Part shown: piece by piece, positions 26,467-35,427 of the stretch
Numbering within the stretch: position 1 is the first letter of the stretch
Layout of the letters: the number at the start of each line of letters is the position of its first letter
Assembly (NCBI RefSeq): GCF_045689245.1
Contig: NZ_CP136865.1
Coordinates: forward strand, 1,612,001 to 1,676,000
Origin: Congregibacter brevis
Lineage (GTDB): Bacteria > Pseudomonadota > Gammaproteobacteria > Pseudomonadales > Halieaceae
Direction: 5' to 3'
Length of the DNA stretch: 64,000 nt
Program-made: the position numbers and the translations under genes
Notes under the pieces: model-generated
Told to the model about the DNA's origin: nothing
Database searches by the model: none
Seen by the model: the letters and a program-made list of their open reading frames with translations, nothing else

Positions 26467-27321
26467 CTACTGAAGCTCTCGATGACGGAGCTGTAGCTGC
26501 GAAAGCTGACCCTGAAAATGAGCATGGAGTCGATGTGCCATGTAGACGGAGCGATGTTGTCCGCCCGTACATCCCAGGGCGACGGTGAGATAACTGCGGC
26601 TACTCTTTTGATAAGCGGGCACCCAGCGCTCTATAAAGCCTGCTATGTCATCAAAGAGTTGCTGTGTGATCTCGTGGCCTTCGAGGTACTCAACCACCGC
26701 CGGGTCTTCACCGGTTTTCTTACGAAGCTCTGGTGACCAGTGAGGGTTTGGCAGAAGACGCAGATCAAAAATGAGATCGGCATCGCCCGGGACGCCACGC
26801 TTAAAGCCGAAGGATTGAAACAAAATCGCCATTTCTTCTGCTTCTGAACCTACCAGCCTTTGGCGAATGGCGTCCCGTAACTCATAGATTGTCATGGCCC
26901 GGGTATCGAGGGTCAGTGTGGCTTGCGCGGCTAAGGGGTCCAGAAGTTCGCTTTCATAGCGAATGGCTTCAGCCAGCGGCAGATTCTCGTTGGTTAGAGG
27001 GTGCCGCCTACGTGTCTCGCTAAAGCGCTTGATGAGCGTCGCTTCATCAGCATCCAGATAGAGGATCCGGTGCTGCACTTCTTCGGGAAGAGACTCCAGC
27101 GTTGCGTTAAACCCCTGCAAATCTCGAAAAGCGTTGCGAGCATCGATACATACAGCTATTCCGCGGAAATGATCCGGTAAACCGGGGCCGGTGTCGCGGA
27201 CCAGTGCAGGCAAAAGTGACGCAGGGAGGTTATCAATGGCGTAATAGCCCTCGTCTTCAAGCTGGTGCAGAGCGGTACTTTTACCGGAGCCCGAGCGACC
27301 ACTGATGATGATCAAGTCCAC
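26467..27321 (-). CDS. rapZ: RNase adapter RapZ
   Basis: RapZ is a P-loop protein that in E. coli senses glucosamine-6-phosphate and presents small RNAs to RNase E, thereby controlling glmS. The 284-residue product has Walker A GRSGSGKS at residues 8-15, a Walker B-like ILYLDADE, the GFKRGVP stretch, and the C-terminal RNA-binding part with IGCTGG-like ALGCTGGQHRSVYMA. The start is GTG, overlapping the ptsN stop by one base (TAGTG). The rpoN-hpf-ptsN-rapZ-HPr order is conserved. Confidence 0.95.
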   Translation of the reverse strand: MDLIIISGRSGSGKSTALHQLEDEGYYAIDNLPASLLPALVRDTGPGLPDHFRGIAVCIDARNAFRDLQGFNATLESLPEEVQHRILYLDADEATLIKRFSETRRRHPLTNENLPLAEAIRYESELLDPLAAQATLTLDTRAMTIYELRDAIRQRLVGSEAEEMAILFQSFGFKRGVPGDADLIFDLRLLPNPHWSPELRKKTGEDPAVVEYLEGHEITQQLFDDIAGFIERWVPAYQKSSRSYLTVALGCTGGQHRSVYMAHRLHAHFQGQLSQLQLRHRELQ

Positions 27322-27812
27322 TACCGGCTGCCTGAGTTCCAGTTGCTTGCAGTCTCAAAGAGAGACTCGTTACTGGTGCAGCCTCTGAGCGCATCGCAAA
27401 AATCCGGTTGCGAAAAAAGTCGTGCAAGATCGGCGAGGAGGTTCAGGTGTTCCTGCGTGGCTTCGCTGGGCACCACCAAGGCAAAGATCAAGTCAACCTC
27501 ATCATCATCCGGCGCGTCGAAATCCCCGCTGCTAGAGAGGGTTAGAAGCACGCCACAAGGGGTTTCACAGTCGTTTAGGCGGCAATGGGGGATAGCGATA
27601 CCGTTGCCAAGGGCGGTACTACCAAGCTTCTCTCTGGCGAGCATTCCGGCGACTAACTCGTCGGGATGGAACTCATCTTTTTCGCTCCCCAGAACGTCGG
27701 CTACGAGTTCAAACAGGCGTTTCTTTCCGCCGCCGGGAATCTGACAAAGGCTCCGCGAGGGCGTCAGCAAATCGCTGACAATATTCGCGGCATGGGATAG
27801 ATCTTGGCTCAT
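27321..27812 (-). CDS. ptsN: Nitrogen-regulatory PTS protein EIIA-Ntr
   Basis: EIIA-Ntr is the end acceptor of the nitrogen PTS and regulates potassium uptake, phosphate sensing and other processes by protein contacts. The active-site His lies in GNGIAIPHCRL (residue 76 from the chosen ATG at 27812). Other family features are LTPSRSLCQIPGGGKKRL and VDLIFALVVPSEATQEHL, near the phosphoryl pocket. An ATG six codons upstream (27830) is also possible; neither has a strong ribosome site. It lies between hpf and rapZ in the rpoN operon. Confidence 0.93.
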   Translation of the reverse strand: MSQDLSHAANIVSDLLTPSRSLCQIPGGGKKRLFELVADVLGSEKDEFHPDELVAGMLAREKLGSTALGNGIAIPHCRLNDCETPCGVLLTLSSSGDFDAPDDDEVDLIFALVVPSEATQEHLNLLADLARLFSQPDFCDALRGCTSNESLFETASNWNSGSR

Positions 27813-27858
27813 GGTGTGTATCGCTTGCATTGGTTACTTCGTAGGCGCCCCGCGGCGC

Positions 27859-28146
27859 TCAGTGGGGTCGATTCTTTTCTTTGTGCTTGATCAGTTGCCG
27901 GTCAAGTTTGTCCACCAGAGCGTCGATCGCCGCGTACATGTCTTCTGAGTCGGCTGCGGCAAACAGGTCTTTTCCGGCGATGTGCACAGTGGCCTCGGCC
28001 TTCTGTACCATTTTTTCTACGATGAGCGTCACCTCCGACTTACTAATCTGGCTGTAATGCCGCTGCAAACGCTCAAACTTGGCCTCTACATACTCCCGTA
28101 GGGCATCCGTGACGTCGACGTGGTGTCCGCTGATTACAATTTGCAT
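27859..28146 (-). CDS. hpf: Ribosome hibernation promoting factor, short form
   Basis: HPF binds the 30S decoding site of idle ribosomes and promotes 100S dimers in stationary phase. The 95-residue protein is the short form: opening MQIVISGHHVDVTDALREYVE, central KAEATVHIAGKDLFAAADSEDMYAAID, and a short basic tail, with no long-form dimerisation domain. An AAGGAG-type site precedes the ATG. It sits 70 bases after rpoN, as in most gammaproteobacteria. Confidence 0.94.
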   Translation of the reverse strand: MQIVISGHHVDVTDALREYVEAKFERLQRHYSQISKSEVTLIVEKMVQKAEATVHIAGKDLFAAADSEDMYAAIDALVDKLDRQLIKHKEKNRPH

Positions 28147-28216
28147 GCGCTTCTCCTTGTTTTAGTTTTGCTACGTCAGTGTCGATCTGTTCTGGCGCTT
28201 CGCCGCGCCGATTCGT

Positions 28217-29701
28217 CTAAACAAGCCTCTTTCGCTCATTCGACGGTGGGATGCTGAGGCTGTCCCGGTATTTTGCGATGGTTCTTCGGGCCACTTGAAT
28301 TCCCTGGCCTTCTAACAGTTCTGCCAACTTGCTGTCGGACAACGGCTTACGAGGGTTCTCCGCTGCGATAAGTTTTCTAATCAGGGCGCGAATTGCTGTT
28401 GATGAGCAGGCGCCACCACTGGTAGTCGCCACATGGCTGGAGAAAAAGTACTTGAGTTCGAAAATACCCCGCGGGGTGTGCATGTACTTCCGCGTGGTGA
28501 CCCTCGAGATGGTCGACTCATGCATTTCTACGGCCTCTGCGATGTCATGTAACACCAGGGGCTTCATTGCTTCTTCTCCGTATTCGAGGAAGTTGCGCTG
28601 GCGTCTTACTATCTCTGTAGACACCTTCATCATGGTTTCGTTTCGACTCTGGAGGCTTTTAAGGAACCACTTAGCTTCCTGTAAGTTATCCCGGAGGTAG
28701 CTGTTGTCGGCGCTGTTATCGGCACGCTTAATCATGCCAGCGTAATGATCGTTGATGCGCAGACGCGGGGCGGTGTCGGGATTGAGCTCTACAACCCAGC
28801 GACCTTCTTTACGACTGACAAAAACGTCCGGCACGATGTATTCGGTGTCATCGTCGCCAAACTGCTTGCCTGGCAGAGGGTCCAGGGACTGTACGAGTTT
28901 CAGCGCGCCACGCAGGTCATCCTCAGATAGCTTCATGCGCCGCATGATTTGCGCGTAGTCACCGCTACTGAGTTGATTGAGATGACGATTGATTAAGATC
29001 TTCGCCTGATCCAGCCACGGAGTATCGGGCTCTATTTGCTTAAGCTGTAACTGGAGGCACTCCTGCAGATCTCTTGCGAAAACGCCCACGGGTTCAAACT
29101 GCTGTAAGGCATGGAGTACGGCCGTTACTTCCTCTTGCTCAACTTCCAGCTCTGGCGGGAACAGCTCAAGCATGTCTTCTACGGTGCTGTTAAAGCGGCC
29201 GTTGGCATCTGTGGCGTCGATAATTGCCAAAGCCACAATACGGTCGCTATCGGATAGCCGAGTCAGGTTCAACTGCCAGCGTAGGTGATCCTGAAGACTC
29301 TCACTGCTGCGGTTGCGGCTGTCAAAGTCGAAGTCTTCTCCGCCGCCTCCATCGGAGGGCGGAGGCGCGCTTGAGGGGAGGATGTCTTCCCATTGGGTGT
29401 CCACGGGCAGGTCATCAGGCATGTTGGGCTCAAACTCACCCTCTGCCGAGGCCTCATCAACATTGGTACTGCGTTCGGGGTTATCGAGGGGGCCTTCGTG
29501 GTTTCCCGAATCGTCACTGCTGGACGTTTCCGGAGTGTCAGCCTGATCTTCTTCTACCTCAAGCATGGGGTTTTCTTGCAGCGCCTGCTCAATTTCCTGC
29601 TGTAAGTCCAATGTGCTGAGTTGCAGCAGACGGATCGCCTGTTGCAACTGCGGCGTCATCGTCAGCTGTTGACCGAGCTTAAGGTGTAATCCCTGCTTCA
29701 T
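28217..29701 (-). CDS. rpoN: RNA polymerase sigma-54 factor
   Basis: RpoN directs RNA polymerase to -24/-12 promoters that need AAA+ activators. The 494-residue protein has the Gln/Leu-rich activator-interacting region I (LKLGQQLTMTPQLQQAIRLL), an acidic, Ser-rich region II (about residues 45-130), the core-binding domain, the helix-turn-helix (HESTISRVTTRKYMHTPRG) and the RpoN box ARRTIAKYR at residues 471-479. It is separated from lptB by ~280 bases, more than the very short gap in E. coli, so it may have its own promoter. Confidence 0.97.
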   Translation of the reverse strand: MKQGLHLKLGQQLTMTPQLQQAIRLLQLSTLDLQQEIEQALQENPMLEVEEDQADTPETSSSDDSGNHEGPLDNPERSTNVDEASAEGEFEPNMPDDLPVDTQWEDILPSSAPPPSDGGGGEDFDFDSRNRSSESLQDHLRWQLNLTRLSDSDRIVALAIIDATDANGRFNSTVEDMLELFPPELEVEQEEVTAVLHALQQFEPVGVFARDLQECLQLQLKQIEPDTPWLDQAKILINRHLNQLSSGDYAQIMRRMKLSEDDLRGALKLVQSLDPLPGKQFGDDDTEYIVPDVFVSRKEGRWVVELNPDTAPRLRINDHYAGMIKRADNSADNSYLRDNLQEAKWFLKSLQSRNETMMKVSTEIVRRQRNFLEYGEEAMKPLVLHDIAEAVEMHESTISRVTTRKYMHTPRGIFELKYFFSSHVATTSGGACSSTAIRALIRKLIAAENPRKPLSDSKLAELLEGQGIQVARRTIAKYRDSLSIPPSNERKRLV

Positions 29702-29945
29702 CGCGCACTAGTCCCGCTTAATTGCGCTACGCACCTGCGGTCTAAAGCCGCTTTCGAATGCGCTATTACGTACGCTATCGCCTCAACAAGGCGGTCGCAC
29801 ATCCCCAATTTAGGCTGGTTCAATGCCAGCCTTATATCGTCAGTGTAGGCTTGCGCTAAGGTCCACGCAACGTCTTGGCGCATTTATTGCATTGTGGTAG
29901 TGCGATGGAGGTTTTATGGGGGCAGGGAGACGAAAGGCCACGTAA

Positions 29946-29976
29946 GGAAAACGCAAAAATTCATCGCGCGTTTTCC
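29946..29976 (-). terminator. Hairpin just after lptB, possible terminator
   Basis: Perfect 9-base arms (GGAAAACGC / GCGTTTTCC) enclose a 13-base loop, seven bases after the lptB stop codon. There is no clean T run on the minus strand beyond the arm, so it may be a weak terminator or a 3' stabilising hairpin that separates lpt expression from rpoN. The remaining part of the lptB-rpoN gap (29702-29945) shows no convincing gene. Confidence 0.4.
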
Positions 29977-29982
29977 CATCGC

Positions 29983-30708
29983 TTACAAGCGGAAGTTTTC
30001 GCCGAGGTAAGTCTTTCGCACTTTAGCGTTGTCGAGAACGTCTTCCGGGCTGCCCTCAGCAATGATGTGACCTTCGCCAACAATGTAAGCGGTCTCGCAG
30101 ATATCCAGCGTTTCCCGAACATTGTGGTCGGTAATCAGAACGCCAATACCTCGGGATTGAAGGTGACGAATGATGTTTTTAATGTCACCTACGGAGATGG
30201 GGTCAACACCGGCAAAGGGTTCATCCAGAAGAATGAACTTGGGTTCCATGGCCAGGGCTCGCGCAATCTCCACGCGACGCCGTTCCCCTCCGGACAGAGC
30301 CTGTCCAAGGCTCTCTTTGAGGTGGCCCACATGGAACTCTTCAAGAAGCTCATCCCGGCGTTTTTGACGTTCCGCACGATTCAGATCTTTGCGGGTTTCA
30401 AGAATGGCTAAGATATTGTCCCCGACGCTCATACGCCGAAAAATGGAGGCCTCTTGCGGTAGATAGCCGATACCGCGACGAGCGCGTTCGTGCATGGGCA
30501 GCGCCGTGATGCTTTTCTCGTCGATGAGTATGTCGCCAGCATCTGAGGCCACGATTCCGACGATCATGTAGAAGCAGGTGGTTTTTCCCGCGCCGTTGGG
30601 ACCCAGTAGTCCTACAACCTGCGCGCTTTGCACCTCGAGGCTGACATCGCGTACTACCTTGCGCCCGCGATACGCTTTCGCGAGGTTACGCGCCGTCAGG
30701 GTCGCCAT
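29983..30708 (-). CDS. lptB: LPS export ABC transporter ATPase LptB
   Basis: LptB powers extraction of lipopolysaccharide from the inner membrane with LptF/LptG and LptC. The 241-residue protein carries Walker A GPNGAGKT (residues 36-43), the Q-loop (YLPQEASIF), signature ALSGGERRR, Walker B FILLDEPFAGVDP and the switch His in ITDHNV. The ATG at 30708 is preceded by GGGAGG at five bases and lies 23 bases inside lptA; an in-frame ATG at 30726 is less well placed. It is part of the kdsD-kdsC-lptC-lptA-lptB operon. Confidence 0.96.
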   Translation of the reverse strand: MATLTARNLAKAYRGRKVVRDVSLEVQSAQVVGLLGPNGAGKTTCFYMIVGIVASDAGDILIDEKSITALPMHERARRGIGYLPQEASIFRRMSVGDNILAILETRKDLNRAERQKRRDELLEEFHVGHLKESLGQALSGGERRRVEIARALAMEPKFILLDEPFAGVDPISVGDIKNIIRHLQSRGIGVLITDHNVRETLDICETAYIVGEGHIIAEGSPEDVLDNAKVRKTYLGENFRL

Positions 30709-31342
30709 CGACGCCTCCCGAAGCATCCTGCGTGGGCGGGATTGAGGTGTTGTTTACTGCGGAAGATTCCGGCTCGGCGTTGTCGCTGGATTCTGCCTCA
30801 ATCACTGCAGCGGGTATGATGACTTGCACTCGGCCATTAGCATCGTCAGAGTCTGCGTCAGCGCGGACGCGCTGCTCGGCCATGAAATAGTCAATGGACT
30901 CACCGCTGACCACCGCGCCGTCTTGTTCGATCACCGCAGCTTCACGCAGCTGCACCCACTCGCGAGATTTTTGATACACGATGCGTCCCGCACTTGCAGT
31001 GACAAAACCTTTGTCGATCTCGGGTTGCTGTCGCAGGGTTGCGGGCTCGCCGATGGCGATGATGCGATCGGCGGCCTCGCTATCATGAAAAATCGTAATT
31101 TTGTCCGCCGTAATGTGCAGGCTGCCCTGCTGCATGATCACGTCACCGCTGTAGACTGTGAATCCAGCCCGCTCATCGCGCACGGCGCGCGCGGCAGTTA
31201 TCTCGATAGACTGTAATCGATCATCAGGTAAGGCCAGGGCTAAACCTGGTGCCAGTAGTCCCGTAAACACTAGGCATAGGGCGAACACCGCTGACGTCGC
31301 ACAGAGCATATGCGCATTCAAGGACTTAATTCTCTGGAACAT
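30686..31342 (-). CDS. lptA: LPS transport periplasmic protein LptA
   Basis: LptA forms the periplasmic bridge that carries lipopolysaccharide from LptC to LptD. The 218-residue product has a signal peptide ending near LALALPDD, then the OstA/LptA fold (residues ~45-165) with VYSGDVIMQQGSLHITADKITI, and an unusual acidic, Asn/Ser-rich C-terminal tail of ~45 residues. A second ATG at 31309 would also give a good signal peptide. The gene overlaps lptC by 17 bases and lptB by 23 bases. Confidence 0.92.
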   Translation of the reverse strand: MFQRIKSLNAHMLCATSAVFALCLVFTGLLAPGLALALPDDRLQSIEITAARAVRDERAGFTVYSGDVIMQQGSLHITADKITIFHDSEAADRIIAIGEPATLRQQPEIDKGFVTASAGRIVYQKSREWVQLREAAVIEQDGAVVSGESIDYFMAEQRVRADADSDDANGRVQVIIPAAVIEAESSDNAEPESSAVNNTSIPPTQDASGGVDGDPDGA

Positions 31343-31904
31343 ACACAGTTCTGACAGCGCCGCTTAGGGAAGCGACCTGGCGGCTGAGGTTAATGTAGAT
31401 CTGGTCCGCGATAGTTTCGTTGTCTGCTTGCCAGATCCGAACGCTTGCAGTGCTTCGCGCCGCTTGCTTGGGCATGTTGATAATCATGCGGTCGGTGAGA
31501 AACTGCACGTTCTCCGTGTCGTACTGGAGACGTACTTCCTGATCCAACACGAGAACCTCGGTCGTCTCGCGTAGCTGGCCAGTTTGGGCGCTGGCGAACC
31601 ACTCGCCGTCTGCTGTGTAGTTGTAACGCTTAGGTTCATCCAGCTCGATGATGCCTTCGCTCGGAAAGCGTCGTAACGATGTTGCCTGCGTGTTCCCCTG
31701 CAATGCGCCCGTTACGTCAAAGTCATTCACTGATACATCTTGGGCATAACTCTGGGGGATGCGCGCGTCAGTCTTTGGCGCAGCACTTTCTGTGATCAAT
31801 CGGGGGGTGGGGGCGAGCAGCGTGTAGAGCAATAAACCAGCGCAGAGAAGTAGCGGAATAGACAAGCGTTTTCTGACGCCTCGACGGCTCTTACCGGCGG
31901 TCAC
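31326..31904 (-). CDS. lptC: LPS export protein LptC
   Basis: LptC is a bitopic inner-membrane protein that passes lipopolysaccharide from the LptB2FG transporter to LptA. From the GTG at 31904 the protein has 192 residues: a basic N-terminus, one membrane segment (about residues 17-32), and a periplasmic beta-jellyroll with SYAQDVSVNDFDVTGALQG and LDQEVRLQYDTENVQFLTD. The GTG overlaps the kdsC stop (GTGA), which is why I prefer it to the upstream ATG at 31961, whose extra residues lie inside kdsC. Confidence 0.88.
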   Translation of the reverse strand: MTAGKSRRGVRKRLSIPLLLCAGLLLYTLLAPTPRLITESAAPKTDARIPQSYAQDVSVNDFDVTGALQGNTQATSLRRFPSEGIIELDEPKRYNYTADGEWFASAQTGQLRETTEVLVLDQEVRLQYDTENVQFLTDRMIINMPKQAARSTASVRIWQADNETIADQIYINLSRQVASLSGAVRTVYVPEN

Positions 31905-32416
31905 TGGAATGCGGCTTCCGCTGCGGCAAGTTGACCGCGGGCGTGCAAGAGCGTTTCGCAAGCTTCTCTTACGGCACCATTTCCACCGGGCAAGCTCGAC
32001 TGCCAGTCTGCAGCCGCGAGCAATGCTACGCTCGCATCGGCGACAGTCATGCCAATACCTGCGGCGCGCACTGCAGCAAGATCGGGTAGGTCATCGCCCA
32101 TGTAGGCGCACTCGCGCACGGCAAGCCCTCGAGCTTCGCATATCTCCAGCAGTGCACTGAGCTTGTCTTCGCGACCTTGCACGATTGTTTTTATCCCTAA
32201 CTCCTTTGCACGACGATCAACAATATTCGATTGCCGCCCAGTGATGATAGTTACTTCGACCCCCGCGGCCTGGATAAGTTTGATCCCAAGACCATCTTTG
32301 ATATTGAAGGATTTCAGCTCTTCGCCATCATTGCCATAGGTGATGCGCCCATCTGTCAAAACGCCGTCGACATCCAAGGCGAGGAGTTTAATGTCTCGCG
32401 CGATATCTGCGTTCAT
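31901..32416 (-). CDS. kdsC: 3-deoxy-D-manno-octulosonate 8-phosphate phosphatase
   Basis: KdsC removes phosphate from Kdo-8-phosphate, giving free Kdo for LPS. It is a HAD-family C0 phosphatase without a cap domain; the nucleophile/acid pair D15 and D17 is in LALDVDGVLTDG. Further HAD motifs are VTIITGRQS, and YMGDDLPDLAAV with its Mg2+-binding Asp residues. The length of 171 residues is normal. It overlaps kdsD by four bases (ATGA) and lptC by four. Confidence 0.95.
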   Translation of the reverse strand: MNADIARDIKLLALDVDGVLTDGRITYGNDGEELKSFNIKDGLGIKLIQAAGVEVTIITGRQSNIVDRRAKELGIKTIVQGREDKLSALLEICEARGLAVRECAYMGDDLPDLAAVRAAGIGMTVADASVALLAAADWQSSLPGGNGAVREACETLLHARGQLAAAEAAFQ

Positions 32417-33390
32417 GCTATGCCAGCCTCAAGCAGTGCCAAAAGATTAACCACGCCCGCAATCTTTTGCTCTTCGTCGAGCACGACCAATGCACTGATG
32501 TGACGCTCTTCCATAATGCGCAGCGCTTCCGCCGCCAGCATGCCGGTATGCACTGTGGCCGGTGAGCGCGTCATGAGATCGCCGATGTGCGTGTTTTTTA
32601 TATCCACCTGTTCGTCCAGCGCTCTTCGAAGATCGCCGTCGGTGAATACACCGAGAAGTTCGTCATTGCCTGCGGCAGTTACGGTCGTCATTCCCAGTCC
32701 CTTGGCGCTTATCTCCAGGAGGGCATCAGCAAGGGGTGTATGCTCTGACACTCGCGGTATCGCCTTGCCATGACGCATAACGTCGTCAATCTTGAGCAGA
32801 AGCTTGCGACCCAAAGCACCACCCGGATGGGAAAAAGCAAAGTCCTCAGCCGTAAAACCGCGCGCTTCTAGTAATGCGATTGCCAGTGCGTCTCCCATGA
32901 CTAGAGTACTCGTGGTACTGGATGTGGGGGCTAGATCAAGAGGGCAAGCTTCGACATCTACCCCAGTGTTGATGTGGGCGTCTGAGGCAAGGGCTAAAGC
33001 GGAGTCCGGCGCCCCTGTCATGCTTATCAGCGGTATGCCGAGTCGCTTCAGCAGTGGGACCAGCATCAGTACTTCCGGGGTAGTGCCGCTATTGGACAGC
33101 GCGATAACGCAGTCATCAGCGGTAATCATGCCCATGTCTCCGTGACTTGCTTCGCCAGGGTGAACAAAAAAAGCGGGGGTCCCGGTGCTGGCTAGCGTGG
33201 CCGCAATTTTTCCGCCTACATGGCCTGACTTGCCCATGCCCGTAACAACGGTGCGCCCACTCACTTTTAGGATCAGCTCACAGGCTTTTTCGAACTCACC
33301 TCCGATGCGTGATTCAAGCGCGGCAACGGCTTCAGCTTCCATGCGAATCGTGCGCTGCGCGGAGGACAGGTAGCGGGCGGGTTCAGTCAT
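32413..33390 (-). CDS. kdsD: D-arabinose-5-phosphate isomerase
   Basis: KdsD converts ribulose-5-phosphate to arabinose-5-phosphate, the first step of Kdo synthesis. The 325-residue protein has an N-terminal SIS domain (VVTGMGKSGHVGGKIAATL; residues ~40-185, with FFVHPGEASHGDMGMI) and two C-terminal CBS domains (from ~205). It starts six bases after the antiporter gene and is coupled to kdsC by an ATGA overlap. Confidence 0.95.
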   Translation of the reverse strand: MTEPARYLSSAQRTIRMEAEAVAALESRIGGEFEKACELILKVSGRTVVTGMGKSGHVGGKIAATLASTGTPAFFVHPGEASHGDMGMITADDCVIALSNSGTTPEVLMLVPLLKRLGIPLISMTGAPDSALALASDAHINTGVDVEACPLDLAPTSSTTSTLVMGDALAIALLEARGFTAEDFAFSHPGGALGRKLLLKIDDVMRHGKAIPRVSEHTPLADALLEISAKGLGMTTVTAAGNDELLGVFTDGDLRRALDEQVDIKNTHIGDLMTRSPATVHTGMLAAEALRIMEERHISALVVLDEEQKIAGVVNLLALLEAGIA

Positions 33391-33396
33391 AACGAT

Positions 33397-34377
33397 CTAC
33401 AGGCTTACGTAAAGCCCGTAATAGTACAGGCCATATCCGAGGCAGAACAGCGTGCCTACACCTCTACCAAGGTAGGAGTGGCCTGGTTTGGCACTCCGAT
33501 GCCGAAGGCCGAGATAAGCGGCCGCGGCCATCAGTATCGTGGCGATGCACATGGCGCCGTAGTCTCGGAATAAAAAGTTGTAGGGCAGCTGCTCCGGGGC
33601 CAGTAAACCAGGCATGGCCATAACCGCGAGTAAGTTGAAGAGGTTGGAGCCGACGATGTTGCCGATGGCAATTTCGGCGTGACCACGAAGGGCGCTAGCA
33701 AGTGTGGCGGCCAGCTCCGGGAGGCTGGTGCCCACGGCCACTATAGTCAGCCCGATGATCAACTCGGGTACGCCAAATTTCATGGCTATGACGCTTGCGC
33801 CCCAGACCAGTGCTTTTGAGCTGCCTACCAGCAGGATCAGCCCGACCGCGAAAGCGCTCCAGGCTCTCACCGGACTGAGGTGCGGTAGGTCTTCGTCCTC
33901 AGCGGCGGCGTCTTCTGCGACTTCAGGGTCGCGAATCTGCGACCGAATCATTTGCGCGAGGATAAGTACCAGCGCTGTAAGCATGAGTATGGCGTCGCTT
34001 CTTTCCAGCTCCACATCTAGCAGGAGCAAGCCGGTGCCTGCGGTCACCACCAACAACGTCGGTAGCTCCGAACGCATACAGCCCGGATGCACCTGAATGG
34101 GTACTACCAGCACCGTAATACCTAAGACCAGGCCAATATTTGCAATGTTTGACCCGACTGCGTTGCCGATTGCCAGTCCGCCAGATCCTGCAAGCGCGGC
34201 AGTCACCGAGACCAAGATTTCCGGCGCAGAGGTACCCAGCGAAACAATAGTTAGGCCGACTACAACCGGTGACATACCGAGGTTGCCGGCAATAGAGGCG
34301 GCACCTGCAACAAAAATATCGGCGCTCCACATCAGCACAGCAAAGGCGGCTAGAACGGTCAGCAGTGGGATCAACAT
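33397..34377 (-). CDS. Calcium/sodium antiporter, YrbG-like
   Basis: This is a member of the CaCA superfamily of cation exchangers. The 326-residue membrane protein has two inverted repeats, each with the alpha-motif: SLGTSAPEILVS...GNAVGSNIANIGLVLG (residues ~47-90) and AVGTSLPELAAT...GNIVGSNLFNLLAV (residues ~215-255). An acidic cytosolic loop (AEDAAAEDEDLPHL) separates the halves. It heads the kds/lpt operon, as yrbG does in E. coli, and is divergent from the mlaC-like gene. Ion specificity cannot be settled from sequence. Confidence 0.88.
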   Translation of the reverse strand: MLIPLLTVLAAFAVLMWSADIFVAGAASIAGNLGMSPVVVGLTIVSLGTSAPEILVSVTAALAGSGGLAIGNAVGSNIANIGLVLGITVLVVPIQVHPGCMRSELPTLLVVTAGTGLLLLDVELERSDAILMLTALVLILAQMIRSQIRDPEVAEDAAAEDEDLPHLSPVRAWSAFAVGLILLVGSSKALVWGASVIAMKFGVPELIIGLTIVAVGTSLPELAATLASALRGHAEIAIGNIVGSNLFNLLAVMAMPGLLAPEQLPYNFLFRDYGAMCIATILMAAAAYLGLRHRSAKPGHSYLGRGVGTLFCLGYGLYYYGLYVSL

Positions 34378-34598
34378 TCGGTTTGATTGCTCAGTTTATG
34401 CATCACTGAACCCCAAGCTGGGTGAAAGCTTGTAGCGGGGGCCGAATTGAAGATTGAACCTGAAGGGTGTCGATGCTGTCATACGAGTCAGAGGGAAAAG
34501 CGTGTACACTTTTCGCCCCGATTTGGCTCGGTCCAAGTTGCGGGTAGCCGAGTATAACCGCTCTGATCAATCAGGCCAGCAGTCTTAAGGAAGGAAAC

Positions 34599-35300
34599 AT
34601 GTTTTCGCAAAGGAATTGGGCACGTTCGATGGTCGCCTCTGTTGCGCTTATAGCGGGGCTGCTTGTCGTGTCGGTCGCGCCAAGCGTAGGGGCTCAGGAT
34701 AACACCGAGTCGACGGCTTTGACCGCACAAGAAACACTTCGCCAAACAACCGATGCGGTGTTGGCGGTCATCGAAGAGGCGCGAGCCTACGTCGATGACG
34801 ATCCCGAACGTTACTATCAGGAAGTGCACACGGTGCTTGATCCCATCGTCGACTTTCGCGGTTTCGCCCGAGGCGTGATGGGGGAGTACGCCACCGGTGC
34901 CCGTTACCGAAGTTTGGATGAGGCAGGCCGGGAGCAGCTCAAAGATCAGTTGGAGCGGTTTACCGACACCATGCGTGCGGGTTTGGTACGCACCTACAGC
35001 AAGGGCTTGCTCGCTTTTGGTGGATCTCGCGTTGAGCTGGATGATAGCGAGCCGTCGGATGCCTCGTCGAACCGAGCAACGCTCAGGCAGCTAATTTACA
35101 GTGACGAAGCCCAGCCCTACGTGGTTGTGTACCTCATGGCCCGCGATAAGGCTGGAGATTGGCGTATGCGCAATCTAATTGTGGAGAACGTGAATCTTGG
35201 TCAAATTTTCCGCAGTCAGTTTGAGTCCGCCGCTCGCCGTTATGGCGGGGATATCGATAAGGTGATAGCCAACTGGACGGTGGAAACTGCCGCCGAATAG
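34599..35300 (+). CDS. mlaC: MlaC/Ttg2D-family periplasmic lipid-binding protein
   Basis: MlaC shuttles phospholipids between the outer-membrane MlaA complex and the inner-membrane MlaFEDB transporter. The 233-residue product has a signal peptide (cleavage likely after VAPSVGA-Q), then the Ttg2 fold with YYQEVHTVLDPIVDFRGFARGVMG and RMRNLIVENVNLGQIFRSQF. AAGGAAGG lies upstream of the ATG. Unusually, mlaF, mlaE and mlaD, which normally separate it from the yrbG-like gene, are absent, and so is mlaB downstream. A terminator follows directly, so it is probably monocistronic. The partner transporter must be elsewhere or absent. Confidence 0.88.
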   Translation: MFSQRNWARSMVASVALIAGLLVVSVAPSVGAQDNTESTALTAQETLRQTTDAVLAVIEEARAYVDDDPERYYQEVHTVLDPIVDFRGFARGVMGEYATGARYRSLDEAGREQLKDQLERFTDTMRAGLVRTYSKGLLAFGGSRVELDDSEPSDASSNRATLRQLIYSDEAQPYVVVYLMARDKAGDWRMRNLIVENVNLGQIFRSQFESAARRYGGDIDKVIANWTVETAAE

Positions 35301-35323
35301 GGATATCGCTACAGCTCGGGGTG

Positions 35324-35355
35324 TCGCGAATCCATTACTGAAATTCGCGATTTTT
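35324..35355 (+). terminator. Rho-independent terminator after mlaC
   Basis: A perfect 8-base inverted repeat (TCGCGAAT / ATTCGCGA) with an 11-base loop is followed by TTTTT, 24 bases after the mlaC stop codon. A TACAAT -10-like hexamer (35370-35375) lies just beyond, so the next operon (ibaG-murA-hisGD) may begin right after it. Confidence 0.75.
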
Positions 35356-35427
35356 CCGGCACTTTCCCCTACAATCGCCACCCTTTTTTTATGATTACCC
35401 GCTTTGCCGGGATATAGGAGTACAGCA

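Noticed and set aside
29698..29883. 61-codon frame directly upstream of rpoN with an ATGA overlap
   Set aside because: No ribosome site before its ATG, no recognisable family, unconvincing composition. Probably chance, though the overlap geometry is neat.
34495..34514. Inverted repeat GAAAAG / CTTTTC around GTGTACA before mlaC
   Set aside because: Short arms and no fixed spacing to a clear promoter; may be chance, so not listed as an operator.
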